Part shown: piece after piece, positions 1 through 12,103 of the stretch
Numbering within the stretch: position 1 is the first letter of the stretch
Layout: every line of letters begins with the position of its first letter
Assembly: GCA_019722365.1 (NCBI GenBank)
Contig: JADFUC010001925.1
Coordinates: forward strand, 1,240,001-1,304,000
DNA from: Lithospermum erythrorhizon
Taxonomy: Eukaryota > Streptophyta > Magnoliopsida > Boraginales > Boraginaceae
DNA: 64,000 nt
Direction: 5' to 3'
Position numbers and translations under genes: made by a program
Notes under the pieces: generated by a model
The model's database searches: none
Seen by the model: the letters and a program-made list of their open reading frames with translations, nothing else
Told to the model about the DNA's origin: nothing

Positions 1-609
1 TCCTTCAAATTGGAGTAAGTGATGTGTTCCACAGTTGTCATAATCGTTATTTTCATCTTTCTTTAGTTTGTTGGGCAATACTAGCCTTCCCATGCCACAC
101 CAATGATTGTGAAGGCCGAGACTCCATTCCACATTGTTCTAAGATATCAAACAGAGCATGCCCTCAACAACAATGTTTGCATAACGAACCATGCAAATAA
201 CCCTATTATATTTATTTACTATGATTCATAGGTTGTCTAGAGGAAAATTACCAAAACATTTAGGGTATTAAAATTGAAGCTATTTGAACTTCGTGAAGGT
301 GTTTGATTATATATGTTTGTTTGTATAATAGATCAACAAAACGAATTTTCTCTATTAATTTATTAAATAAACATGAATTTTCCCTTATCTTGCATGGTTT
401 TAGTTCTAATATTTGTCCTTCAAATTGGAGTTCAAAACCGAAGCCTAAACAGAAGAGAGAAAAAACAGAGGAAGAAAAGAAATTCCGAAAGAGGGCCAAA
501 TATTTTTTGTTGGCTCAGGTGGTTGCAGTTTTAGTTTTTTTGTCCGTCATTAACGGTTCTGATGGTACCGACATGGAGCTTGATGATGATGACCTGAATT
601 ATGACTAAG
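1..609 (+). CDS. C-terminal part of a small single-pass membrane protein, 5' end outside the window
   Basis: Two coding segments join in frame: 1-14 (phase set by the window edge) and 431-609, with an intron at 15-430 (donor GTAAGT, acceptor TTGGAG). The visible 63 or so residues start SFKLDSKPKPKQKREKTEEE, continue through a basic KKFRKRAK stretch, then one hydrophobic helix (YFLLAQVVAVLVFLSVI) and an acidic tail ending DDDDLNYD. The layout of basic patch, helix and short acidic tail suggests a single-pass membrane protein with a C-terminal anchor; this is inference. The TAA stop at 606-608 sits one base before a splice donor (AAG|GTAAAG), so the 3' UTR contains an intron. I do not recognise the family. 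An alternative acceptor at 402-403 would add residues. The start codon lies upstream of the window. Confidence 0.5.
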
Positions 610-1060
610 GTAAAGTTCTTACTTTTTTTGCGTGGTTGTTTGTATGGAGTTTAGAGGTGAAGTTCTAATGGTTGATGTCATTTCTGCCATTTGCTGGATA
701 TCCTCACTATGCATAATGAGTTTTTCACCACTTCCCTTCCATGTTCGTCTAATCTACCAGCAATCTTTGTAATGATTATAATTACAGATTTGCTTATTCT
801 GTTCTCCCAATTTCTATTTATTTTGCAGGCTTATGGAACGATATGAGCAAACACCAGACAAGAAACTTTTGCAGGGTCATGCCGTCCCATTTGTATGCTT
901 GACGATGCTTGGAAAGTTGTACTCATCTAAAATGGCTTAGTATTTGAAAAACTAGAGAATTGACAGAGGCTAGATGTTGATCTCTTTTTTTCAGCGAACG
1001 GTTCTCATCTTGAATTACCTTTCTCATTTTAATTTTCATCTTGCAATACATCATTAATAT
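610..1060 (+). other. 3' UTR intron and terminal non-coding exon of the small membrane-protein gene
   Basis: The donor GTAAAG at 610 pairs plausibly with the polypyrimidine-AG acceptor ending TTTTGCAG at 828. The following AT-rich exon from 829 has no long reading frame. Its end near 1060 is a guess; an AATAAA-like signal (CCAATAAATAC) lies at about 1116-1126. The next gene is convergent and its stop codon is at 1460. I see nothing else in 1061-1459. Confidence 0.35.
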
Positions 1061-1459
1061 GAGCATTGCAAAAAAATTTGTATTTTCGAAGCTGATGTTT
1101 GGTCTAGTTGAGAATCCAATAAATACATGCTTATGATTTATAGTTATGAATATATTTTCACCATTTTGATTTACACTGTTTATGATTTGATCTTAGTATT
1201 TCAAGAAAACAAATTATAGCTACTGTATATTTGCATGATTGTATATTCTAGTTATAGACTTATGGCCTTCAGACATAATCTCTTAAGAGTTATAGTACCA
1301 GATTTGTTCATTGTGAAGAAACTAGTCTACCCCTCCTGAGAAATTTGTAGTTACCATCATAAGTTAATGTATCTCATTTCCTGTGAGAACGTGTATTAAA
1401 TACTTGAAAAATAATTTACATTGTATTTCTCTCTAAACTACCTAAAAATGCCCCTAAAA

Positions 1460-4400
1460 CTAAATTCCAGTTGAATTTAGTATGTGGGGTTTCTTAATAT
1501 TTTCCAGTTGTTTCAACAGTTCAGCATATCCTTCTGCTGAATCAACTGCAAAGTCTGTCAGTGAGCCAACTGCAACTGACATTCCAGCACAAAGCACTCT
1601 TATAGCAATCTCAGCCATTTTTTCTGCAGTCATCACTTCCTCCTCAAACTCTCCAACTTCAACCACCTCCATGTTTCCCATGGGTGGTTCACTGCCAAAT
1701 CTCTTCGATCCGCCTGAAGAATGGCGGGAGTCTTCCCTCAGTTGCTTTGCATACAGAGAACCAACGCCTGCAGCGAAAAAGTCTAGTCCTTCGAGCACCG
1801 GAGACTCCCTGACAGAATCCAAGAACCTGGACCATTCAATGCATATATTGAATATTGGTAGCGTCCCTGTGGACCTTCGGGGAGAGAATGGCAATCTGGT
1901 TGTCTCAGCATCTAGACGTACACACCGTAACAGCCATCCTGCTAGTGCCTGCATATATGATCGTTGAGCAACGATCCATGACTCGAAACTGGCTCGCCAA
2001 TTCCTAAGCTCCGTTTCCAGGTTTGCGGCTGAGCGGGCTAGCCGGTGTGGCTCAGAAGGTGACAATGTGTATCTCTTTGTAGCAGACAATTTTGAAGGCA
2101 GGCCAGCTAAGAGGATCTTGGCTTCATCTAGCGTGCGCTTCTGCACTTGGTGACACTGGGCCATGACCTTCCACATTCTTGCTAATCTACATGCATCAGT
2201 AAATTGCAGATTAGTCTAGATGTATGAGTATGCATCGTTTGAAAATTTTAGTAGTATATTACCATTTGAATATAAATGCTCAAACTTAAATGATGAACTT
2301 GTTGCTAAATGACAGAATCAACTTGGGAACAGAGGACAAACCCGTGCACGAGTTCCAGAAGCTGTGGCTGCATTTCTTCATCACGTAACGTTTCAATTCT
2401 CTTGGAGATAGCTTCAACTGAGTGGATTGAAACCTTTATTTTTGTGTATAAATCTCTTATGGCAGCTCGTGTTTTTTCTAAAGACGATGGATCTGCACCT
2501 CTCACGTCATGGTTCCTGAGCTGTGCACATTTCTTTTCATATGCAATTCTCACGCGTTCGCCTTCCTGCATTACACCACTATATTAGGCACAGCTCGAAC
2601 ACATAATTTGCTTTACAATAAAGACTTCAGATGCTGGTTAGAGAGTCATACCCTAACTTCTTGGTAAAGTTTTTTCTCCCATGCGTATAACCTGTCCAGT
2701 GTTGATTGATGACTACCGGAAAAGGAGTTGACATCTTCAGACAAGTCACTGCTACTTTCAGTACCTTCCTCTTTTAGGGCTGAAGGGTTCACTAAAAATC
2801 TTGACGAGGATGACCGAGATGAAGCTGAGCGAATCAGAGCCACTGGATTCAACATCTTCTTGGCTGCATTTACATATCGCGAGTAAGGATTGATTTTGAT
2901 CAAGAACTATGACTAATTTATTGAAATTGATGTGCTGGCATCAAGATATAAATTTTGCAGTCTTCCAATCAATGCTCTTAAATACAACATTCACCAAAAG
3001 TGGTACGATATTGAAAATATCAGAGTTTGAGTGCATTGTTTTCAAATCCATTCTCCTCATTCTCCTCATTTCTATATGTAAGTGCCTTCCAAAGAGGACA
3101 TTGTTTAATTAAAACATGCAGTCTCTTATTGTGCGGCTGACTTATATTGCTATCGTTTTGGTTCTAAATTAAACTGTGAGATAACTGTTTTATCTGAGAT
3201 GTAATGATCTTTCCTTTGGCAGGAAAAAAAGCCAAAGATGATTACAGAGTTATTGGAGATGAGGATTGATCTCGAACCTGAAAGTTCATGTGATGATGAG
3301 GCGTATTGAGCCCTACTAGCCTCCAGTATAGCTGAAACTTCACAAGCTGAATTGCAAGCAATCTTAAACTGTGTATCAAGATCTCTTATAACATCTGACA
3401 TGCTCGTTGGCTTTCGATTAACATAAACAGTAAACCCAGGCGTCTCCTCCCCCTTTGATTCACCATCAGCAACTGATGTCTCCTTAGTACTTAGCTGTCT
3501 TGTATTTTGTGCTTTCGAGACTTCTATATTCTGAGTACTAGGAGTTATGAATCCTTGACCTTGATGTTCCACTTCAATTTCCTCTTCTGTTTCATCATCA
3601 TCGTCATCTTCATCATTGTGGTCACAATCCTCCTCCTCCTCATCATCGTCGTCGTCATCATCATCTTCTACAACAACTTTATCTCTATCTTGTTTCATAT
3701 CACCTTTAGGTCTCTGCTCTTTTCTATCTTCCCTAAAACTGTTATCCTCTTGCTCAGTTTCCTCTTCTAATTCAGGTATACCTTCTGCTTCTCGAACTTG
3801 CCTCAACCGAGCAGGCTCGTCCAGAGAAGCAGTGTGTTCAAGGCTGCTTCTTGAAGGATAGCCATAATAATCAAGCGACGAAAAAGGATTCCAGAAGTAA
3901 TCCCATCGGGATGTCTGAGGTGAAGGCGGTTGAATATGGGGTCTATTCTCGGGGGAGTACTGGTAGAATGAGTGATTCTCTGGCGGTGACTGAGCAGGAA
4001 AAAAATGATCCATGCCATACTGATATACTGGAGAGTAAGTTTCCATTCTCACAGTCTCTCGGGGCCGAGGAGGCCTTTCCTGTACAGCAACAGAGGGATT
4101 CCCCAATGACCTGACATAATTAACTTTGAAAGTTGAGCTTGATTCAACTCCATTACTATGCACTGGAGAGTAAGCTTGAATCCTGACGGTTTCTGGTGAC
4201 CGAGGAGGCCTTTCCTCGACAGAAACCGAAGGTGTACCACCTGACCTAAGATAATGAACCCTGACAGATGATTTCGACTCAACTCGAAATGGTGTTACTG
4301 AGAATGATTTTGGTGATATGGAGATGAAACCAGGGCCAGTCTTCTTCACAGGCGTGAAAGGCGGTGTCACAAAGGAATCCAACGAGAACTCATGAGGCGT

Positions 4401-4577
4401 TTCGCCTTCAATGTACTCTCTTAACGCAGCAGAAACTCGTTTCATAGACTGGATATATGCAAAATGTCCTGAAGCAAACCTTGTTCTTTGCTCTACAGCT
4501 TGTTTGATGAACTTTTTCCTATCTTTGCAGAGTTGAACAGCTTCTTCATCATCCAATTTCGACGTCGAACATCCCAT
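1460..4577 (-). CDS. DUF630/DUF632 protein, NRG2/REL2-like
   Basis: Four exons on the minus strand: 4577-3278, 2863-2652, 2565-2342 and 2186-1460. All borders are GT-AG and phases agree, giving 820 residues. The protein begins MGCSTSKLDDEEAVQLCKDR, the DUF630 start with Gly2 and Cys3 placed for myristoylation and palmitoylation. A proline-rich middle and a long Asp/Glu run follow. From about residue 380 (DVIRDLDTQFKIACNSACEV) the DUF632 coiled-coil domain continues through all later exons (KKMLNPVALIRSASSRSSS, LYAWEKKLYQEVR|EGERVRIAYEKKC, LVHGLARMWKVMAQCHQVQK). Arabidopsis NRG2, a nitrate-signalling factor, and rice REL2 belong to this family; the role here is inferred from the family only. 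A roughly 40-residue unit is repeated twice in the middle. The gene is convergent with the small gene to its left. Confidence 0.9.
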
Positions 4578-5640
4578 ATCTCACCTTCAATTTCCCCCCT
4601 ATTTGAACTACTAAAACTTTATGAATTCTTCAGGCTTGACTCATATTGAAAATCTCCAACAGTTTGCCTCAATTTGCCAATTAAACTCATAAGGGACAAC
4701 TTATTTATCTGTTCAATGGACAAGAAAGCAAACATTTCCCTTCAAACTTCGTAGAGAATCTTCAAAAGTGCACATCAAGAAAAAGAAAGAGACAACTTAT
4801 GGCTACTATTCACTTCACCTAAACCTGTACAAGATACAATAAGATAATGAAATATATGAAGAAGAGTTCATACAAATTTAAAGGGTTCTTTTCTTAGATT
4901 TGAAGAAAACAAATTGCTTTGAAATTAGCAAATTTCATAAGTAAAGATATTATGAGACAGCAATTCCAGGCTTTTAGAAAATAATGGATTTTTTTTTTTC
5001 ACTTTTAGCAAACAAATTTTGACTACACTGAAATAAACTGTTCCCAAATAAACCAATAAAACAAAAAGCAGAAAAGAATTGGTAAAGCTTATAATTCAGT
5101 ATGTTTTTGGTCATTCAACCACTAAACTGAAAAAAAAAAAAATGGAGGGGAGGTGAATTGGTAAAAGAATAAAAAACCAATTAATCCATTCTTCAAACTA
5201 CTTCTCTTAGATAATCATTCTTTACAATTCAGTTGCAGGACATAAATTTTGAGACAAACTGAGAAGTTTACCATATATAAAGGATATAAGAAGGATATAT
5301 CAACTTTATAAAGGATTCTTTTCAAGAAATGATAATAGTTCATGACTTTTTTGTTCAAGGGTCCTAATGAAATTATGTAACAAACATGAATAAAAGATTG
5401 AAATGAGCAAAAAATAAATAAATCATACATGATACATGATGCATGGGTCTTAAATGTAAATGGAATGAGTTAAAGAATCGTACCTCTTAAGTGTAGATAG
5501 ATGAAGAATACTTGCAAAGTTGTTCCTTGTTTGTTGATGATCACTATTTGTGTGTCAGAGAGAGAGAGAGAGAGAGGCAACGGTCAAAATATAAATATGT
5601 GCATGTTTAAAGTGGAGCCACTACGAATAAAATAAAGGAG
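4578..5640 (-). promoter_or_regulatory. 5' leader and promoter region of the DUF630/DUF632 gene
   Basis: This AT-rich stretch upstream of the start codon has no coding signal. On the minus strand an AG|GTACGA donor-like site near 5482 and a GTTTTAG acceptor-like site near 4613 would allow a 5' UTR intron of about 870 bp, which is common in this family, but this is a guess. A GA microsatellite (about nine repeats) lies at 5558-5576, just upstream of the possible first exon. No convincing TATA box was chosen. Confidence 0.3.
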
Positions 5641-8600
5641 AGAAATATAAAGCAAAATAAAGGTTTTCAGATTGTAGACCAGGAATAACATAAAGAAAAG
5701 AATGAAGATGAGGTTACAGAATATGACTTGCTATGGGTTCTCCCCTTTGATTTGCTTCTTTTTTCCACTATGCCATTGCTATATATTTGGTGTAACTGCA
5801 GATACACTTTTTATATATTCAAAAATAATAATTAGTTTGTTATATTTTGTGTGACAAACTATATTATATTTTATAAAGATGATATGATATTCATGAGTAA
5901 TATTTGGAAATATTACATTTGTCATAATCATAAGATCAAAATCTAATTAAAAAAAAGTATCACATAAAATATAATATATCATTTAAAAAGTATAATTACA
6001 TTTGTGACTGTATGATATGAACCATAACATTTTTTCTAAAGACAACGTAACCTTGTCATTGCAAAATACTATATAGGCATTCAATAAATCATATCATTAC
6101 TCCAAATTCTAAATAGGGGGAGGGACAAATATTTAAGGCTTAGTTTGTTTTCAAACCTATAATCAATAGGTTAACTTTAGGAAATTTAAGTTGACTAGCT
6201 AAGCTCACCTAATAATGGAAATATTATCTGTTTGACATCCTGCCTATTAATGATAATCTATAGTAGTCCATGGAGAATTCAAAGTGACTATTAAGGTCGA
6301 TTTGCCTCCTTTGGCATGAGTAACAGCTTTGAGGTCATAATTATGTTCATATGATTTTCGTTTAGTTCTTTATTTTAAAAGTTTAGGTTACATCAAAGTT
6401 ACTATAATGCTCTTTTATCATGTTCTAGCAATTTTGTATAGCTTCGGTTACAACAAAGTTACTGACTTGGATCTCCTCGATGGTGAATTGATGATATAGT
6501 TAATTAATTCTTTCCATAAATAGTTAGTAACATATGAATTTTATTTTGTAAAATAGTATAAATCAAATCTTTTAGTACAAAGGAGGGGATTCAAAATTAA
6601 CCCTTGTCCAAAACTCTTCAATATATTATAAACAACGCGAAAAGTTATGATGCGATCCATTAAACTATTTATTCATTAATGATAAAAAAATATAAATTAG
6701 ATTATTTTATAATTTTTTTTCTTCTTCAACACCCAAGACATTAATCCCCAAAAGAAGATGCTTAATGCGGATTCTCACTTTTCAAACGTTGACATTCCAA
6801 TGCCAAACCTGGAGAAGTTGAATTTGGGCTATAATATATTGAACCAAGACTCATTTCGTAATAATAAGTATGCTAAATCATATGAAATAGTTTATAAATA
6901 TGCCGTTCTAAGTTAGTCAAACTGATTTTATGGCGAAACTCATAAATTCTTATCAAATATTGAATCCATAATCCTCACCCTAGCTCCTTCTCACTATTAT
7001 TGATATTATTATTTGGACAGATCTTGCAAAGGATTTGAGCAGGAGCCTTTTCTAGTGGGAATCGATGGAAAACATACATATTACATAGGAATTTGAGAAA
7101 AGGAAAAAAGATGGAGTCGGCCATGCATAAAGCAAAAGTGCACATAACATCCACCACGGTTGTCCATAAGATTGCATCTACATACCCCTCCAATTTTATG
7201 ATAACAAAGTTCAGAAATTGATTTAAGAACCGTTAAGTTATTCTTAATAACCTAATTCAATACCAAGATTAAATTAATATAATTTTAATGAATGGACAAT
7301 GGGTTACCCGATTGAAGTGAAACATAGAGGTACAATATACAATTAAAATATGAAGGGTTGAATTGATTATGGATTATTAATTAAGTGAAGAACCACTATC
7401 GATCATATTACATATTATAAACTATGGCCGGGCCGTGTTCTAGATACCAGATTCAATCTAAACCTAACTTTGGATTCTAAAGATCTCAATCAATCTAAGC
7501 AGTAGAGGAAAATCAGGGGCACTACTATTTTATGATGCTGACTTGATGATATGATTTTCCCTCGTGCATAGCAGGGTTGTACAAAATATGGAGTCGTTTG
7601 TTGGCTTGGCATACTGTGATGGCGTCTTATTAGTAAGACGCAATTGGTTTTGTAGTTATGACGGGGTTCTCTTATACTATTATTTCACATATCTAAGCCT
7701 TGGAGAAAAAGTTCGAATTTTTTACATCTATATGTTTGGTAAATTTATAACATGAATATTTTTTTCCTTTTGTTTTATCACATCAAGCTTCAATTTTTTT
7801 ATTATTATGTTACATGATTTCCTTTGTTCATGATAATTATGGGATATTGATTTAATTTTCAAAATAATTTTTGTTTTTGCTTTTATTATTTGTTTGTTGC
7901 AGATAATGATTTAGATGAATTTTAAAGGAGGAATTGTTGATTATATGGAGAAGTTAATTTGTTGAGCTTTTTAGGTCAGATTCTTAAATTCCATTATCCA
8001 TGCTCTACTTAAATTTTATTTCATACCTATTGGCACATAACCCTTTATATTGTTAGTTCTTCTGTGAAATTAACTTTGAAAGATATGACTATTGTTACTT
8101 TCTTTAGATTTTTCATTCATTATTGGAATTTTGTGTAATTCTATTCATATAGGGACTCAGTTGGCCCCATTAGTTCAACAATTAAAATACGACTTTATTG
8201 TGTTAAAAGTTGTTATGTGGTATGTCTACATGTTTGTACTAACTTTATGATGCTTTCTTATCGTTTTTCTAGGATTTCTTCCTTCAACCAAATACGATAT
8301 CTATTCATAGATCATTGTCTATGGCTGAACATAATTTGATTTCTCCAGAAGAATGATACGTCGACATCTTGTGACGATAGCGACAAAGCTGGAACTAGAA
8401 ACCGTTTGTTTAAGAAGATAGACTTATATGTCTATCACTTTTCCTATATGAAACTTGTATTCAACTACTTTATGTGATTAATATTTTGTTGGATGCTTAA
8501 AATTTAGGGTGCATCTCAAACTATGTATTTTGTTATTACACATCTTATATTTTGTTGAATATTATTTTTGTTGGGTCCTTTAAATTAAGCAATTACAACA

Positions 8601-9737
8601 ATATTGTAGTTAGCTCCAATATGTAAATTATGTTTATGTTACGCGTCATTTGACGTACATCTGTAACTAATAAATTTATTCTAAGTTTTAAGCTCACCAT
8701 CATATCCAATTCCTTCCATAGTTCCATGCATGATGAAGTGAGGGGGAGAGGAAATTGAAGTGTCATTATTCATCCTCATGTTACTAATAAGAGAAAATTA
8801 AGAGCCTTGGGAATTGGCAAATATTTTAAAAATTTCATAATCGGATAATAATATATTCTTATATAGTAGAGAAAGTCTAAAATAAACATAAAACACACTT
8901 TTTTTTTGTTTGAAGTCTCTAATATTGGCATATCTTTATTATGTATGACTTTATCTTAGTTTGGACGATTACGTACAGTTATATTGTAATACATGAAACT
9001 ATTCAAATTTCCAATATCTTAAATTGTTAGCTCATGCATAGCTACATTCATGTTTGAGCTAAATTAGTAAATTTGGTAGTCAACAAGATAACACTACTTT
9101 TATTGTTGATGTAACACATGTGACATGCCCCCTCAGGGTCTAGAGTATAGAGAATAGTCCGTTGTATTATCTAGGCCTAAGGCTTTTACTTTGTGATTTC
9201 AATTTTTAAGGGCTGGGTATAGTATAGTTATGTGGCCTTTGATCATTTCCATATGGACCCATCCAAAATCGGTCTACTACTGAGTAGTGGCCTAGTGGGA
9301 CGGCTCCAATTTAATTATCTCTTGTCTATAATACATTAACTCATTAAGTTATATAGCATCTTGCTTATAATATACTATAACCAATCAATTGAATGAGTAC
9401 TTAATTATGTCTCCAAAGAATCTATTCTGATCTATTCCCACTACTTGTTTAGGATTTTCAAGAATTCATACATTTCAACCATCACTCAATAATCATCACC
9501 TATCTATTTATCTATCTAGCTCCACCATTGACCATTTGACCCCCTCACTTATTTCATATAGCTCACCCCCACAATCTATATATTATTGGCTTGGCACAGA
9601 AGTTTGAAATACCAAATTTAGAAAGTCTACATAATAGTAGATGTGACATTTATGCACGACGAGTGCTCTCATTTTCTTTGGTGGGTGCCTATATTAGTAT
9701 ATTTTGGCCATAAATCATAATCCATTCAGTTGAGGAT
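5641..9737. other. Gene-poor AT-rich intergenic DNA
   Basis: No reading frame here shows recognisable protein similarity or codon structure. Short frames such as the one at 7564-7755 look fortuitous. Poly-A/T tracts and scattered AT-rich inverted repeats are present, but none has clear element ends. Confidence 0.5.
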
Positions 9738-9762
9738 ATATATATATATATATATATTAAAG
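9737..9762. repeat. (TA)n microsatellite
   Basis: An uninterrupted alternating TA run of about 24 bases lies between GAGGA and AAAGACC. It is a simple-sequence repeat that is likely to vary in length. Confidence 0.8.
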
Positions 9763-9859
9763 ACCACATGCATGCATTGATGCCTCAGCTTCCAATACAA
9801 AGAACATTATTGTATGTAAATCATATACACATCTGGCCCATTCATGTTTGATGAGGGTG

Positions 9860-9960
9860 TTGAGAAGTTGGCGTAATGGGCAATACATTATTAGATTCGA
9901 GTAGTCTAGAGTTCAAATTTCACCAAGCAATCAAACAGAGTTGAGTGTTTGCATTCAAGA
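9860..9960 (+). repeat. Possible tRNA-derived SINE head
   Basis: TTGGCGTAATGGG at 9868-9880 resembles a pol III A box (TGGCNNAGTNGG), and GAGTTCAAATTTC at about 9909-9921 resembles a degraded B box (GGTTCGANNCC) at tRNA-like spacing. No poly-A tail or target duplication was identified, so this may be chance. Confidence 0.25.
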
Positions 9961-10346
9961 ATACTTGCTAATTTTGACGTATGAACTTTTTAAACTTTGA
10001 TCTTGTGTTTTATATATAATATTTTGTAAAAAATATATCAAAAGATTTATAGTCTTTTTAACCTACTTTACAATTAATATTATGACTTTGATTCAAATTA
10101 ATTTTTTTTTATAGTTAAAATTATAATAATTTTGAACCTTTGACCTCAATGATTAAAAGGTACTAGCTCAATTGTTGGACCATTCGATTATTCTGATCTA
10201 AATTAATTAAGATATCAAAATTTATTACTTTCAAGATAAATTGGACAATTTATTAGGAATGAAATGAGTATTGAATTATCGGTAAGTTGTCGTTGGCCAC
10301 AAAGAACTCCTTCTTCTCATCATGTGAATCCCTGGAGATATATAAA

Positions 10347-10468
10347 TCTCCATGGGTCGACATACTTCCATCCAAATATATATCATGCATGTTTTGCAGA
10401 ATTTATCTCCATGCGTCGACATACTTCCATTATCCAAAATATATATCATGCACGTTTTGCCGAATTTG
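10347..10468. repeat. Two-unit tandem duplication, about 60 bp
   Basis: Unit 1 (10347-10405) and unit 2 (10406-10468) both begin TCTCCATG and contain GTCGACATACTTCCAT, AATATATATCATGCA and GTTTTGC. They differ by a few substitutions and a four-base indel. The duplication explains the internal repeat in the open frames here, which are probably not genes. Confidence 0.8.
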
Positions 10469-10469
10469 G

Positions 10470-11328
10470 TTTATCTTTCATGCCAAATATATGAAAATGA
10501 AACCCACTATGGTTTTTGATTATGAGGGTGGATTTGGGGAAAGTTTTTGTCTAATCATTCAATCATGTACTTTAATTATCAAAAGATTTTGTAATGGTTT
10601 CTCTGTTAAATCCAAAAGTAAATATGAGTTTTAATTAAAATCAAAATTTAAATGCTTGTCTGAAACAAAATCAATTAAGAGGGAGTAGAGGTTAAGGAAA
10701 AAGCACGTGATTTTGGAAATGAGCAGGATATGGTACATAGCCCCCATCCCATACATGCTAAATTAAAAGGTCCAGCTTTTGATCTTGTCCCCCATAAATA
10801 GAAAGTAGGTCCATTCTCATGATTTGCTTTTCTTAAAAGGAGCACTAAAATGCAATGATAAGACCCCGTCTCTGCCTACACAGAATCTCAGAGATCGATC
10901 CATTGTTGTTTAAGATGGGATATGGATAATGGAGATGTCAAACAACCTAATTCTACATAGATGAACAATATAATTCGAATTAATTCCTTGAATAAATACA
11001 CCAAAATTTATATATATTCCTTAATAATTTCATCGAATTTTTTATGATACTCCCACCATTGCATGTTAGATGATCATTTATCTAGTCAAATTTTTATTAG
11101 ATGATCAAATAATATGAAATAAAGAAAGTATGAGAAAGATATATACTCATAATCATTTAATGTTAGAAATTATCGCAATTTCGATTTTTTCAATGTTATA
11201 TACTCATAATAATGTAATGTTCAAGAAAATAATAAGGTTGGAATTTTGAGTCTTCATGTGAACCCTTAAATAAATATCTATCATGGGATCCACAATTGAT
11301 GATTCGTACCGACCTCGCATGCTCAACT
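10470..11328. other. AT-rich intergenic DNA upstream of the MITE and MIR169
   Basis: No gene signal was found. The stretch is ordinary AT-rich spacer and may contain distal promoter sequence of the MIR169 gene. Confidence 0.4.
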
Positions 11329-11478
11329 GTTATACACACACCCAAATAGTGTAGTAGTTGGGGGTAAAATGACTATTTTGCCCCTCCCTATTTGTAAGTG
11401 TAGTAGTTGAGGAAGTTTCATTAAGGACAAAATTGTCATTTCACTAATAAAAACACTATTTGGGTGTGTGTATAGTGT
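11329..11478. mobile_element. MITE, family copy 1 (about 145 bp, perfect 21-bp inverted ends)
   Basis: The ends at 11331-11351 and 11454-11474 are exact reverse complements over 21 bases (TATACACACACCCAAATAGT... and its mirror). The interior has no coding capacity. A flanking TA duplication would fit a Tc1/mariner-type MITE, but because the ends are themselves TA-rich the exact border is uncertain. Two diverged relatives occur in this window, near 16270-16393 (inverted) and 19655-19742 (direct). The element ends about 35 bp before the TATA-like sequence of the MIR169 gene. Confidence 0.8.
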
Positions 11479-11508
11479 TGCCCATGCCACTTGATTTATC
11501 GAGCTCTC

Positions 11509-11527
11509 TCTATATATATAAATATAC
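11509..11527 (+). promoter_or_regulatory. Putative TATA box of the MIR169 transcript
   Basis: CTATATATATAAATATA follows a CTCTCTC tract and lies about 155 bp upstream of the miR169 hairpin, a reasonable distance for a pol II primary transcript. It is assigned by position and sequence only. Confidence 0.45.
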
Positions 11528-11665
11528 AAGCCAACATTAGAAATACATATATACTAACCCTCACCCTCACCCTCAAAAAAATTTAAAAAAAAAAAACAAA
11601 AAACAAATATGGTGTGTGTGTGTTGTATACTTGTATATATGTGGCTAAAAGTCTTGCATGAAGAA

Positions 11666-11760
11666 GCAGAGAGTATAATGCAGCCAAGGATGACTTGCCG
11701 GTGCTTCACATTCATTTACCATAATCGGCAAGTTGTTCTTGGCTACATTTAGCTCTCTCC
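11666..11760 (+). ncRNA. MIR169: miR169 precursor hairpin
   Basis: The 21 nt at 11681-11701 (starting CAGCCAAGGATGACTTGCC, ending GG) match the mature miR169b/c form as I know it. The 3' arm at 11727-11747 (GGCAAGTTGTTCTTGGCTAC...) is the star strand and pairs with it, with mismatches typical of the family, around a loop of about 25 nt. The lower stem continues with GAGAG pairing to CTCTC. miR169 guides cleavage of NF-YA transcription factor mRNAs and is linked to drought and nutrient responses; that is family knowledge. The miRNA is on the 5' arm as expected. No second miR169 hairpin was found here, although the family is often clustered. Confidence 0.93.
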
Positions 11761-12100
11761 TTATCATGTGAGACTTAAGTGTCTCAGAACTCTTCAAGCA
11801 TATTATCATTTTATCAGTCCATCTGGTAAGTATATGTTTCTCCCAAATTTCCCATCCTCTGTAATTGAATTTGTTTTTTCCATGTTTGTGTTTTTACAAT
11901 AATAAGTTATTATTTGTAGCATGGAGGGACATGATGAAGAGCATGGAACCAGAACCTTGGAATCTAATAATAGTTCAACTTCATTGAACACTGTATACTA
12001 CTTCGATCTCATCTAAAAAAGAACGTCCAGTTTTATGAAATGCGTGCTTATTATTATTGTACTTGTATTGTTTCATTTAGAGTTCTAAATTTATAGTTAC
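11761..12100. other. Region downstream of the MIR169 hairpin
   Basis: This probably includes the rest of the MIR169 primary transcript. No open reading frame or further hairpin stands out. Confidence 0.35.
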
Positions 12101-12103
12101 TCC

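Noticed and set aside
3616..3861. Serine-rich plus-strand frame
   Set aside because: It is the antisense shadow of the Asp/Glu run in the DUF630/DUF632 gene.
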